DNA of 64,000 bases from Opitutia bacterium (GTDB lineage: Bacteria > Verrucomicrobiota > Verrucomicrobiia > Opitutales > Opitutaceae). Positions 34,088-42,465 of the stretch are shown here, piece after piece. Position 1 is the first letter of the stretch. Every line of letters begins with the position of its first letter. The translations under genes and the position numbers were made by a program. The notes below the pieces were generated by a model that had not been told where the DNA came from, did not search any database, and saw only the letters and a list, made by a program, of their open reading frames with translations. The stretch is from contig CANGCX010000004.1 in NCBI GenBank assembly GCA_947452315.1, positions 1 to 64,000 on the forward strand, given 5' to 3'.

Positions 34088-34981
34088 TCATAGCACAAAT
34101 CCTAGTGCCGCCAACCCCGCGTAAGCCGCTAGTAATTTACCAGTATCGCCGAGCAGCGCGATCAACTCAGCAGGTGTCCGGCTCTTGAGCAACCGCCGCG
34201 AGTGGCGCCAAGCCACAGGCGTCAGCACCAGCGGCAACAAACACCAGAGCGAAAATCCGCGTGCCCAAAACACTAACGGAATGCCCCCCGCGACCAAGAG
34301 AGAGGCATTGAACTGCACTCGGGCAAATCTGAGCCCAAAACGAACCACTAGCGTGCGCTTCCCTGCGACAGCATCAGTCGCTCCGTCGCGATAGTTATTC
34401 ACGACCAAAATATTTGCCGCCAACAACCCCACCGGCACCGCCGCTAGCCAAACCTCGATCGTAAGGGCACCCGCCTGCACGAAGTACGTCGCTCCCACCG
34501 CCACGAGTCCGAAAAATATAAATACAAACACATCGCCTAACCCGTTGTAGCCGAGCGGCCACGGCCCACCGGTATAGGCCACCCCACACACGATACTAGC
34601 AACTCCAATTAAAATCAGCCATGGCCCGCCCCATGCAATCAACGCGAGCCCTGCCACAAACGCCGTCACAAAAACTCCGATCATCGCTCGACGCATAACT
34701 TCGGGCCGCACCCAGCCCGCCGCCACGGCTCGCAACGGTCCCACACGTGTCTCCGTATCCGCACCTTTCATGTAATCAAAATAATCGTTGGCGAAATTCG
34801 TGCCGATTTGGATTAGACCGGCAAACAACAGACAGAGCGTCGCAGCCCAAAAGTCCGCACGACCCACGTGAGCGGCGAGCGCAGTTCCAACCAGGACCGG
34901 AGCTAGCGCCGCCGGTAAGGTCCGCGGCCGCGTTGCACTCAACCAAATCTTTAAAAACGGTGGAGGATTCACAGCGTTCAC
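34088..34981 (-). CDS. menA: 1,4-dihydroxy-2-naphthoate polyprenyltransferase
   Basis: MenA attaches the isoprenoid tail to the naphthoquinone head group at the membrane. About 298 residues with eight or nine membrane segments. The prenyl-diphosphate and magnesium site is visible as NFANDYFDYMKGADT (with the NDxxD pattern) near residue 65. The second Asp-rich site is VVNNYRDGATDAVAGKRT near residue 190. Preceding SATRPRTLPAALAPVLVG is also conserved. A GTG at 34981 is my choice; an alternative GTG lies at 34972 and a TTG at 34987. It is last in a minus-strand run that begins with the acylphosphatase gene. Confidence 0.93.
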   Translation of the reverse strand: MNAVNPPPFLKIWLSATRPRTLPAALAPVLVGTALAAHVGRADFWAATLCLLFAGLIQIGTNFANDYFDYMKGADTETRVGPLRAVAAGWVRPEVMRRAMIGVFVTAFVAGLALIAWGGPWLILIGVASIVCGVAYTGGPWPLGYNGLGDVFVFIFFGLVAVGATYFVQAGALTIEVWLAAVPVGLLAANILVVNNYRDGATDAVAGKRTLVVRFGLRFARVQFNASLLVAGGIPLVFWARGFSLWCLLPLVLTPVAWRHSRRLLKSRTPAELIALLGDTGKLLAAYAGLAALGFVL

Positions 34982-35013
34982 CCGCAAACCCTGCGTCTAA
35001 TCCCTAGGAGCTG

Positions 35014-35799
35014 TCAAAGGCTGCGTCCAAGCGTCGCCGCCAACTCGGGCCGAAAGGCCTTTTCCGGCGCCACACGTAAAGTCCGCTCCAATTCCCGGAT
35101 GCGCGCCAAAACTAAGGGCGCGTCCGCAGCTTCATCATCGCGCGGCAACTGTGGATACAAGGCGCACAACCACGCGTAGGCCTCGGAATTGCGCCCATCT
35201 CGCTTCAAGAGCTCGGCATAAATTCGAGCCGCGTAATAAGGTCCGCCTTTTTCTTCCCACGCCCGCCGATAACTGGCCGCCGCTGCGGCGGTATCACCTA
35301 ATTTATTCAGTTCGATGTGCGCTTGCTCGATCCAAAGGGCGATCGTATCGGACTGCACGCGACGCGCAGCCGCGATCTGCGCTAGCGCAAGACGAGCGTG
35401 CTCGATCTCGATCACGCGTCGTCGCGTTTCCGATACGGCATCGTAACCGCCCTCGGCGTCGATGCGCCAGACGGGTAAATCGTACGCCAGAATACGGGCC
35501 CCATTTAGCCAAAAATAAAGCGGCCGCGGGTCCACCGCTACCACCGCGCGCAATAAGGTCTGAGTGCCCGGCAAATCCCGTTGCTCCCAACCCGCATACA
35601 TCCGAATCCACAAAAAATCTGCCGCCAAGGCCCTGAACCCTCCGAGCCAACCCAAGAGGGCTCCCGCCCCAGGTGAGGACGACAACGTCGCTCGTTGCGG
35701 CGTCGCCGCCGGATCCGCTGGCCGCATGCGCTCGAGCAAAGCACCCGTCAACGCGAGCGACCCAATTGCGATCAAAAGCGTCCGGAGTCTAGACTTCAC
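35014..35799 (-). CDS. TPR-like membrane-anchored protein in an ABC transporter operon
   Basis: About 261 residues from a GTG at 35799 that overlaps the permease stop codon region by 11 bases. The N-terminus has one hydrophobic segment (LRTLLIAIGSLALTG), probably a membrane anchor. The rest is helical and carries repeat-like units typical of tetratricopeptide proteins (LYFWLNGARILAYDLPVWRI, AAAAASYRRAWEEKGG). Ala-rich helices dominate the C-terminus. The co-directional coupling with the ABC ATPase and permease suggests it acts with them. The substrate is unknown. Confidence 0.75.
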   Translation of the reverse strand: MKSRLRTLLIAIGSLALTGALLERMRPADPAATPQRATLSSSPGAGALLGWLGGFRALAADFLWIRMYAGWEQRDLPGTQTLLRAVVAVDPRPLYFWLNGARILAYDLPVWRIDAEGGYDAVSETRRRVIEIEHARLALAQIAAARRVQSDTIALWIEQAHIELNKLGDTAAAAASYRRAWEEKGGPYYAARIYAELLKRDGRNSEAYAWLCALYPQLPRDDEAADAPLVLARIRELERTLRVAPEKAFRPELAATLGRSL

Positions 35800-36613
35800 G
35801 TTCGCGAAAAGAGCGGACCGCCAGTGCAAGCGCCACCCCTACATAAACGCCAGAATATGCGGTCACTTGCGCCAGCCCGATCCAAGTCCAAGCCCCCTCA
35901 GCAGATAGCGCAAAGCGTTGAAAATCGGGGAATATCCAATGAATAAGCGTCGCTGGCGCAGTCATCAAAGAGGCGCCGTTACGCTCATAAGCCGCCTGGG
36001 CGAGGCCCTGCAAATGACAGATCACAAAACCCGCTCCGCCAGCCATCACCGCAAAAATCTGCGTCTGCGCAAAACTGGCCGCAAGTAGCGTTCCGGCTGC
36101 GAGCAGCGCAAGTTTCAGCGCGTGCAAATACGCTGCGACCCACAGCATGCCGAAGTTGACGGCGTGCGAGGCCACCCACGCCTCAGGTTGGTCGACTTGT
36201 AATTCGAGTTGCCGTTGTTCTAACACTCCGACGAGCGTCGCCGTCAACAAGCCGCAAAAAGTAAACGCCACAGCCGCTACGCCAAGAAATTTTCCGAGGA
36301 GAAATTCTGTGCGCCACACCGGCTTGGCCAATAATGTGAGCGCCGTGCGGTGTTCGATTTCACTAAAAAACAACTGCGCCGTGAGCGCGATTGTGAGTGC
36401 GGCGCCGAAACCCGCGATCGCCCCGTCGCCGAAATCAGCGATGAATTTTAGCTCTGACACGCCGAAATTAAAATCCCGTAGTCCACGAACCCCGAGTACA
36501 AGTCCTGCAGCGATCAAAACGAGCGAGTGGAGTAATTTTTGACGCAATGCCTCGTGCAGTGTGACGCCGGCGATCAAGCCTACTCGACGCAACGAAAATG
36601 GTACGGTGTTCAT
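35789..36613 (-). CDS. ABC transporter permease (ABC-2 type)
   Basis: About 274 residues with six predicted membrane segments and no soluble domain. The ATG at 36613 overlaps the TGA of the ATPase gene (ATGA), a four-base coupling; an open frame extends to 36730, but there it runs over the ATPase gene. The layout LLHSLVLIAAGLVLG, FSEIEHRTALTLLAKPVWRTEFLLGKFLG matches ABC-2 permeases that export lipids, peptides or drugs or act in gliding/secretion systems. Substrate unknown. It is followed by an overlapping TPR-like gene. Confidence 0.85.
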   Translation of the reverse strand: MNTVPFSLRRVGLIAGVTLHEALRQKLLHSLVLIAAGLVLGVRGLRDFNFGVSELKFIADFGDGAIAGFGAALTIALTAQLFFSEIEHRTALTLLAKPVWRTEFLLGKFLGVAAVAFTFCGLLTATLVGVLEQRQLELQVDQPEAWVASHAVNFGMLWVAAYLHALKLALLAAGTLLAASFAQTQIFAVMAGGAGFVICHLQGLAQAAYERNGASLMTAPATLIHWIFPDFQRFALSAEGAWTWIGLAQVTAYSGVYVGVALALAVRSFREREV

Positions 36614-37482
36614 GACCCGCGTTTCTCCACTTGCTGCCGGTTGCGTTCTACGCGTTCGATAAAAATCTGGTCGAGCCGCGCGGACAGACCACCGATCGCG
36701 GCCGCAGTCTTGCCCCGAGCCGAGAGCCATTGCGCAAGCTCAGCCTGCTCGGCCGCGTTAAGCGTGTCGGTTGAACTTTTACCCTCAGTGGACAACGCCG
36801 CAACCGTGCCGCACGCAAGCAGACAGCCCTTATCGAGGATCGCAACGCGGTCGCAGACGTCCTCAATCTGAGCGAGCAGGTGCGAGGTAATGAGCACCGT
36901 TTTACCACGCGCCTTAAGTTCTCGAATCAGCTCGGTAATCGCAGCCGCTCCGATTGGATCCACCCCCGCAGTCGGTTCGTCGAGAATCACTAGTTGGGGG
37001 TCATGTACAAGCGCCTGCGCAAGACCGATGCGTTGCAACATACCCTTCGAGTACGTTCCCACACGACGGTCAGCCGCCTCAGCGAGTCCCACCCAAGCGA
37101 TCACTTCGAGGACGCGCGCCGCGAGACTCGCACCGCGCAAACCGCAGATACGACCGTAAAAGGTGACGAGTTCGCGGCCGCTAAGGAACCGATAAAAATT
37201 GGGCGCCTCTGGCAGGTAGCCGACAGCTAGTCGTGCTTCGACGCGCTCACTCGACACACCAAAGATACGGCATGAGCCCGATGTAGGCCGCAGCAAACCG
37301 AGAATAATTTTGATCGTCGTGCTCTTGCCGGAGCCGTTGGGCCCAAGTAGCCCAAAAATTTCTCCCGGCCTGATCGCGAGGCTGAGATTGTCCACCGCGC
37401 GCAACCGTACGCCGCGCAGCCCCAAGGAGAAATCCTTAGTCAACCCGCTCAAATCGACTGCCGTTGGTATGGCTGAGATCAT
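36610..37482 (-). CDS. ABC transporter ATP-binding protein
   Basis: 290 residues with all nucleotide-binding motifs: Walker A GPNGSGKST (about 49-57), signature YSKGMLQRIGLAQAL, Walker B LVILDEPTAGVDP, and the switch His in LITSHLLAQIED. The GLDP/GVDP-type Walker B and the long C-terminal tail are typical of ABC-2 exporters (DrrA/NatA-like). The ATG at 37482 overlaps the acylphosphatase stop by four bases (ATGA), and its own stop overlaps the permease start in the same way. The whole set was therefore assembled as one translation-coupled operon. Confidence 0.95.
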   Translation of the reverse strand: MISAIPTAVDLSGLTKDFSLGLRGVRLRAVDNLSLAIRPGEIFGLLGPNGSGKSTTIKIILGLLRPTSGSCRIFGVSSERVEARLAVGYLPEAPNFYRFLSGRELVTFYGRICGLRGASLAARVLEVIAWVGLAEAADRRVGTYSKGMLQRIGLAQALVHDPQLVILDEPTAGVDPIGAAAITELIRELKARGKTVLITSHLLAQIEDVCDRVAILDKGCLLACGTVAALSTEGKSSTDTLNAAEQAELAQWLSARGKTAAAIGGLSARLDQIFIERVERNRQQVEKRGS

Positions 37483-37754
37483 TTGATCACAAACCCACTG
37501 AACTGAGCGGGTCGGGTCGATGGGTACCGCTCGACTTTACGCACGTAGCCATGCATGCGCTCACTGACCGCCTGGATAAATGCATCCACGACTTCCAGCC
37601 GGCCCTCGGCCTCGAGTTGCACGCGACCATCGGGCAAGTTTTCCACTAAGCCGGCGACTTCAAATTCGCGGGCAACTTGGAGCGTCGCATAGCGAAAGCC
37701 GACCCCCTGAACTCGCCCGGTAAATATCGCCCGCTCGTGATGCACGTCAGCCAT
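37479..37754 (-). CDS. acyP: Acylphosphatase
   Basis: This small enzyme hydrolyses acyl phosphates such as carbamoyl phosphate or 1,3-bisphosphoglycerate. 91 residues, the standard size. The conserved GRVQGVGFR (13-21) places the phosphate-binding Arg at residue 21, and ENLPDGRVQLEAEG holds the catalytic Asn near 39. It is the first gene of the minus-strand run, and its TGA overlaps the ATPase ATG. That is an unusual partner for an acylphosphatase and the overlap suggests they are co-expressed. Confidence 0.93.
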   Translation of the reverse strand: MADVHHERAIFTGRVQGVGFRYATLQVAREFEVAGLVENLPDGRVQLEAEGRLEVVDAFIQAVSERMHGYVRKVERYPSTRPAQFSGFVIK

Positions 37755-37876
37755 GTTGCCAAGAAACTAGCCGTGGCGCTGGATGGCGTTCAATCCGCAA
37801 AAATAAGTCAGATAAGGTCTGATTTAGATTTTAGTTTGCATTCCCATAATCCGCCCGCTCATTTCGAGACAACCTG

Positions 37877-38575
37877 ATGAGTAACTTCAATTCTGACGGC
37901 CCCTCGGGCAACGAGTGGGAAGAGCGCGGCGATCTCGCTTGGAACGAATTCGACTGGGAGCGGTACCTGCGCGAGCAGGACGAATCCATCGGACGTTACC
38001 AAAAATTTTACGAAGCCTCCATCGACACGCCCGACCGCATCGACGCGGTAGCAGCCCAGATGGGCTGGAGTTTGGAAGATTGGACCGAGGAGGGCGGCGA
38101 AATCCCTGATTCGGATGACGACGAAGAGGACGACGACGAAGAGTTCCCAGACAAGGGTGACGTTTACACGCTGCACAAAAACCCGATTTTTATAGCTACC
38201 AAAGCGATAACTCACTCCCTACAGCATACTTGGTCACAAGCCGCTGGGGATGCGCATCAACTTCCAGCGTCGGTGTCACTAAACTTACTGACCGCGCTGC
38301 ATCGCGGTGAAGACCAAGCCATTCAGGCAATTCACGCCCTAGATTTTGGCGATTACGCGATGGCAATTAGTCTCTTCAAGCGTGCGCTTAACGTACTCAA
38401 CAGTACCTTCGCTTTACTCAATTCTGACGAAGCCGCTCGCCAGCCTGCCGTCGTTGCCTTTCGTGTCTATGCCTTACCTAGGCTGTTTGATTTGCGCGAG
38501 ATATGGCTGCGCGTTATCAATGAATGCCGCGAAGAGCTCGAGCGTCCCACTGACCCGGAAGACGACGAAGAGTAA
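37877..38575 (+). CDS. Acidic protein of unknown function
   Basis: 232 residues, very acidic, with the near-homopolymeric stretch DSDDDEEDDDEEF at about 76-88 separating an N-terminal part (EERGDLAWNEFDWERYLREQDE) from a helical C-terminal part (about 97-232). The C-terminal part has several amphipathic helices (LNLLTALHRGEDQAIQAIHAL, DYAMAISLFKRALNVL) that suggest a four-helix or TPR-like bundle. No signal peptide or membrane segment. I do not recognise a family. It is divergent from acyP and followed 91 bases later by tRNA-Ser. Confidence 0.7.
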   Translation: MSNFNSDGPSGNEWEERGDLAWNEFDWERYLREQDESIGRYQKFYEASIDTPDRIDAVAAQMGWSLEDWTEEGGEIPDSDDDEEDDDEEFPDKGDVYTLHKNPIFIATKAITHSLQHTWSQAAGDAHQLPASVSLNLLTALHRGEDQAIQAIHALDFGDYAMAISLFKRALNVLNSTFALLNSDEAARQPAVVAFRVYALPRLFDLREIWLRVINECREELERPTDPEDDEE

Positions 38576-38666
38576 GAATTTAATACTGTTAGCTCATTAA
38601 GATGGGGACAGCATGAAAAACGCCTTGCCCTTCGATCTACAGCTTCATTGGGTAGCGAACTGCTTC

Positions 38667-38758
<92 letters not shown>

Positions 38759-38780
38759 GTTTAAAAAGATTTATTCCACA

Positions 38781-38810
38781 AAAAAGCCGACTCGTTGGAG
38801 TCGGCTTTTT
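38781..38810. terminator. Bidirectional rho-independent terminator
   Basis: A perfect 13-bp stem (38781-38793 with 38798-38810) around a GTTG loop has AAAAA at its left end and TTTTT at its right end, so it can end transcripts in both directions: tRNA-Ser from the left and the protease gene from the right. Confidence 0.92.
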
Positions 38811-38836
38811 GCTGAAAAAAAACGACGTAAGACCAA

Positions 38837-39562
38837 TTAGTCGCGGCGCGAATTGAGCAAGTAGAGCAAATACAGCAACGAGCTCACGAAGGCCGCCACG
38901 TAGGTCAGGGCGGCGGCGTTTAGGGTGGCAGTCACCCCAGGCATTTCATCACGGTCCACGATTCCCAGGCCCACGAGCTCAACCTTAGCACGGCGGCTGG
39001 CATCAAATTCGACAGGCAACGTCACCAATTGAAACACGGTCAATACCGCATAGCACAGGATGGCGATATCAAGTAACATGCCGGAAAGACCGCGCGCCAT
39101 GAAAAAGCCCGCAAACATCACAATCGGCAAAGCCCGTGACACAAAGTTAGTCGCTGGCACCAAGGCCATGCGAAAATGCAGCATAGAGTAGCCGATCTTG
39201 TGTTGAATAGCGTGTCCCGCTTCGTGCGCAGCAACGCCGAGGGCAGCGAGGCTAGTGCCGTTGTAATTTTCTTCAGAAAGCACCAAACGCTTGTTAATCG
39301 GATCGTAGTGATCAGTGAGATGACCTTCTGTGGCCGCAATCTCGACATCAGTGATACCCGCGCGCGCCATGACGGCCTCGGCGGCTTCGCGACCGGTGAT
39401 ACGACCCCGGGAAGGAATTTGGGCATTTTTGTTATAAACGCTCGAAACGCGAATCTGAGCGTAAACCGAAAAAATCATGACAAGAACGAGTAAGACCATG
39501 AAGACCCAAGACGGCAGGAATGAACTTTTGCCTAGGAGGGCGAGCGTGAGAGGAAGACTCAT
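38837..39562 (-). CDS. Membrane zinc metalloprotease, YugP family
   Basis: 241 residues with an N-terminal membrane segment (SWVFMVLLVLVMIFSVYA) and two or three further hydrophobic segments in the C-terminal half. The zinc site HEAGHAIQH is near residue 113, placed after VLSEENYNGTSLAALGVAA, which is characteristic of the neutral zinc metallopeptidase family (YugP, PF04298). LPVEFDASRRAKVEL supplies the later conserved charged motif with the third ligand region. Substrate unknown. It converges on tRNA-Ser through the bidirectional terminator. Confidence 0.92.
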   Translation of the reverse strand: MSLPLTLALLGKSSFLPSWVFMVLLVLVMIFSVYAQIRVSSVYNKNAQIPSRGRITGREAAEAVMARAGITDVEIAATEGHLTDHYDPINKRLVLSEENYNGTSLAALGVAAHEAGHAIQHKIGYSMLHFRMALVPATNFVSRALPIVMFAGFFMARGLSGMLLDIAILCYAVLTVFQLVTLPVEFDASRRAKVELVGLGIVDRDEMPGVTATLNAAALTYVAAFVSSLLYLLYLLNSRRD

Positions 39563-39751
39563 AGTTGGATTAGGTTGATAAAGATGAGGGTGACTTCGCC
39601 AAAATCGGCGCGATGTGCTATCAACTTACTCAAAACACCTGATTTGCCAGTGAAAAACGACGGATTGGAAACGTCGTGACCTGTTTCTAGACCAACCGCC
39701 ACACCGCCATCCACCGCGCTAATGCCTAGCGGAGAGCCGTCGGAAGCAGGC

Positions 39752-39790
39752 AAAAAAGAACCCCGAAGACTTATTTAAAATCTTCGGGGT
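39752..39790 (-). terminator. Rho-independent terminator of tRNA-Phe
   Basis: On the minus strand, ACCCCGAAGA (39790-39781) pairs with TCTTCGGGGT (39769-39760) around an 11-base AT-rich loop and is followed by TCTTTTTT. It starts six bases after the tRNA CCA end. Confidence 0.92.
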
Positions 39791-39795
39791 CAAAG

Positions 39796-39871
39796 TGGTG
39801 GCAAGACCCGGAATCGAACCGGGGACACGTTGATTTTCAGTCAACTGCTCTACCAACTGAGCTATCTTGCC
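39796..39871 (-). tRNA. tRNA-Phe (GAA)
   Basis: 76 bases. The acceptor stem GGCAAGA pairs with TCTTGCC, the D arm is GCTCAGTTGGTAGAGC, and the anticodon arm GTTGA-CTGAAAA-TCAAC has anticodon GAA. The T arm is CCCGG-TTCGATT-CCGGG. The CCA end is encoded (39798-39796). Confidence 0.97.
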
Positions 39872-39994
39872 GTCTCTGCGAAGGGCCAGAGCAAAGGGCG
39901 CTAACGGACAGCGTCAACGGGAATTTCAAAACTCATCTTTAATCCTATCCTTCCAGCTTAAGCCGCCGGTGACGTAACCTTAGGGTATAGAACA

Positions 39995-40012
39995 TGGCGC
40001 TAGCTTGCGCCA
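39995..40012 (+). other. Hairpin in the leader of the adenosine deaminase-like gene
   Basis: TGGCGC and GCGCCA form a 6-bp stem around a TAGCTT loop, about 30 bases before the ATG at 40043. No T run follows, so it is not a terminator; it could affect translation or be a protein-binding site. Little more can be said. Confidence 0.35.
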
Positions 40013-40042
40013 GACGCAGCGTTGCACAATGAAACTGTTCCA

Positions 40043-41047
40043 ATGACTTCCGCCGCCGAGCTCCGCGCCTTCATCGCGAACCTCCCCAAGACCGAGACTC
40101 ATCTCCATCTTGAAGGCGCGTTGCCCATCGAACTCGCGCGTCGGGTTGATCCCGTCGCGTTCGCCTCACCCCCGCCATATTGGCATCCGGATTACCGCTT
40201 CGACGGCTTCGCGCTGTTTCAAGAGCAGTTTGATTCTTGTTTTTTCAAGTGGTTCGTCTCGCCAGAAAATTATTACGAGAGCTGCCGCCGCGTCTTTGCC
40301 AATGTCGTTGCCCAAAACTGCGTTTATCTAGAGTGCAGTTTTCATCTCGGAACTGCCGAGCGCATCGGCGCGACCCCATTCCGCGAAATCGCCCGCGCGA
40401 TTCACGCCGCGAAACCAAGTGGCCTCGAGCTCCGACTCTATCTTGGGATGTTTCGCGATCACTATGCCGGAACGCTCGCGCGTATCGTTGATGATGCCAT
40501 CACTTGGGAAGAAATAGCTGGCGTAGATTTGCACGGATTTGAAAGCCCAGAATTTCAACCTTGGAGCGCCGCGGTCTGGTCGCGCGTCCGTGCTCTCGGC
40601 AAAACCACCAAGGCTCACGCCGGTGAATTCTCACCCGCCTCCGATGTGCGTCGCGCTGTCGAATTCCTCGGGACTCGTCGCGTCCAACACGGTCTCGGAG
40701 CACTGCATGACCACGCTACGCTCGCCCTACTGCGTGAACGAGACGTCACCCTCGACATGACTCCGATCAGTAACGTCAAACTCCGAGCGGTTCCATCGAT
40801 GCGCGAGCACCCGATTCAGCGTTTTCTCGACGCCGGCGTCCGATGTACAGTTAGTACAGACGACCCCATGCTTTTCGGCAATCAGCTCAACGACGACTAT
40901 TTCGCCTTAGCCACTGAAGCCGGCCTAAGCCGTGCCACGTTGATCCAAATCGCTCGCAACGGCTTTGAGGTCGCCGACCTGCCCGCCGCCACCAAGCAAA
41001 AAATTTTCGCGCAACTTGCTACAATAGCCACCACCCATGCGGCCTAA
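40043..41047 (+). CDS. Adenosine deaminase-family protein
   Basis: About 334 residues of a cytoplasmic TIM-barrel metal-dependent deaminase. Zinc and catalytic motifs of the adenosine/AMP/adenine deaminase family are in order: HLHLEGA (20-26), KAHAGEFSP (about 200, with catalytic Glu), VQHGLGA (about 222) and STDDPMLFG (about 279). The inserted N-terminal part (CFFKWFVSPENYYESCR) differs from classical adenosine deaminase, so adenosine, adenine or a related purine could be the substrate. The ATG at 40043 precedes the first helix; an in-frame TTG at 40022 is less likely. Its stop lies inside the next gene (11-base overlap). Confidence 0.85.
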   Translation: MTSAAELRAFIANLPKTETHLHLEGALPIELARRVDPVAFASPPPYWHPDYRFDGFALFQEQFDSCFFKWFVSPENYYESCRRVFANVVAQNCVYLECSFHLGTAERIGATPFREIARAIHAAKPSGLELRLYLGMFRDHYAGTLARIVDDAITWEEIAGVDLHGFESPEFQPWSAAVWSRVRALGKTTKAHAGEFSPASDVRRAVEFLGTRRVQHGLGALHDHATLALLRERDVTLDMTPISNVKLRAVPSMREHPIQRFLDAGVRCTVSTDDPMLFGNQLNDDYFALATEAGLSRATLIQIARNGFEVADLPAATKQKIFAQLATIATTHAA

Positions 41048-42395
41048 AACCCTCCTTATCAAAAACGCGGCGATCCTCGTCACCATGGACGACGCTCGCC
41101 GCGAGCTCCGCGGCGCCGGCCTCTATATCGAGGATAACCGCATTGTGGCCGTCGGGCCCACCGAGACACTACCTGCTAGTGCCGATCAAATTCTCGACCT
41201 TAGTGGTCACATCGTCCTTCCCGGCCTGATCAACACACATCACCACATGTATCAGAGCCTGACCCGCGCGGTACCCGCCGCGCAGGACGTGGAACTCTTC
41301 GGCTGGCTCGAAACGCTTTATCCGATCTGGGCCCGTCTCACGCCCGAAATGATCCGCGTCTCCGCCCTCACGGCGATGGCCGAACTCATTCTCTCTGGCT
41401 GCACTACATCCTCTGATCATCTCTATCTCTATCCCAACGGGTCTCGCCTAGATGACACCATCGAATCCGCCGCCCGCATCGGCCTGCGGTTCCACGCTAG
41501 TCGGGGCAGCATGAGCGTCGGGCGTAGCGCGGGCGGCCTCCCACCCGACAGCCTCGTCGAAAAGGAAGCCTCTATTCTCCGTGACACCCAACGGCTCATC
41601 GAGACCTATCACGACGCCTCTCGCTACGCGATGCAGCGCATAGTTGTCGCGCCGTGTTCGCCGTTTTCCGTCAGTCGGGATCTCATGCGCGAATCTGCCG
41701 CGCTGGCTCGTACCCACGGCGTTTCCCTTCATACGCACCTAGCCGAAAACGCCAACGACGTCGCCTACTCGCGCGAAAAATTTAACCGCACGCCCGCCGA
41801 ATACGCCGAAGAACTCGGCTGGGTTGGCCGCGACGTCTGGCATGCGCACTGTGTCCAACTCGACGATCACGGCATCGACCTCTTCGCCCGTACCGGCACC
41901 GGCGTCGCGCATTGCCCGTGCTCCAACATGCGCTTGGCTTCCGGCATCGCGCCCATCTGCAAAATGACCAAACGCGGCGTCGCTGTCGGCCTAGGTGTAG
42001 ATGGATCCGCATCCAATGATAGCGCCCATCTTCTCGGTGAAGCCCGCCAAGCCATGCTACTCCAGCGCGTCGGTTTTGGCCCCGCGGCTATGACCGCACG
42101 CGACGCGCTCACGCTCGCAACTCGCGGTGGCGCCGCCGTTTTGAACCGCGACGATATCGGCGTACTCGCCCCCGGTATGGCGGCGGACTTCATCGCCTTT
42201 GATTTAGCGAATCCCAATTTTGCCGGCGCACTCCACGATCCTGTCGCCGCACTGGTCTTTTGTACGCCCGCCCAAGTCGCACTGAGCGTCATCAATGGCC
42301 GTATCATCGCCCGTCACGGCCAACTCATGACCGTCGATCTCCCTGTCATTATCGAGCAACATAACCAACTCGCGGCTAGGTTACTTAACCACTGA
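41037..42395 (+). CDS. 8-oxoguanine deaminase-like amidohydrolase
   Basis: 452 residues of the amidohydrolase superfamily. Zinc motif NTHHHMYQSL near 66-75, HTHLAEN near 233, AHCVQLDD near 270 and LGVDGSASNDS near 318. The conserved pair LTRAVPAAQDVELFGWL and SGCTTSSDHLYLYPNG is the pattern used for the 8-oxoguanine deaminase group (EC 3.5.4.32), within the cytosine/guanine-deaminase/AtzA clade. This makes 8-oxoguanine to urate the best guess; hydroxy-s-triazine or other N-heterocycle substrates are possible. The start overlaps the preceding deaminase gene by 11 bases, so the two are co-translated and may act on a shared purine-salvage route. Confidence 0.85.
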   Translation: MRPKTLLIKNAAILVTMDDARRELRGAGLYIEDNRIVAVGPTETLPASADQILDLSGHIVLPGLINTHHHMYQSLTRAVPAAQDVELFGWLETLYPIWARLTPEMIRVSALTAMAELILSGCTTSSDHLYLYPNGSRLDDTIESAARIGLRFHASRGSMSVGRSAGGLPPDSLVEKEASILRDTQRLIETYHDASRYAMQRIVVAPCSPFSVSRDLMRESAALARTHGVSLHTHLAENANDVAYSREKFNRTPAEYAEELGWVGRDVWHAHCVQLDDHGIDLFARTGTGVAHCPCSNMRLASGIAPICKMTKRGVAVGLGVDGSASNDSAHLLGEARQAMLLQRVGFGPAAMTARDALTLATRGGAAVLNRDDIGVLAPGMAADFIAFDLANPNFAGALHDPVAALVFCTPAQVALSVINGRIIARHGQLMTVDLPVIIEQHNQLAARLLNH

Positions 42396-42444
42396 GACTG
42401 ATCGCGAAGGTGTCTTTTTGGGGGTGGATTTTTTCCAAGCCTAA

Positions 42445-42465
42445 AAGCAATTACAACAATTGCTT
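42445..42465 (-). terminator. Weak hairpin at the manC stop
   Basis: AAGCAATT pairs with AATTGCTT around a 5-base loop on the minus strand, straddling the manC TAA; only two T residues follow. It may end the transcript weakly or protect the 3' end. Confidence 0.3.

Noticed and set aside
39559-39753. 64-residue minus-strand frame upstream of the YugP-type protease
   Set aside because: It starts inside the tRNA-Phe terminator, overlaps the protease start and shows no family features.
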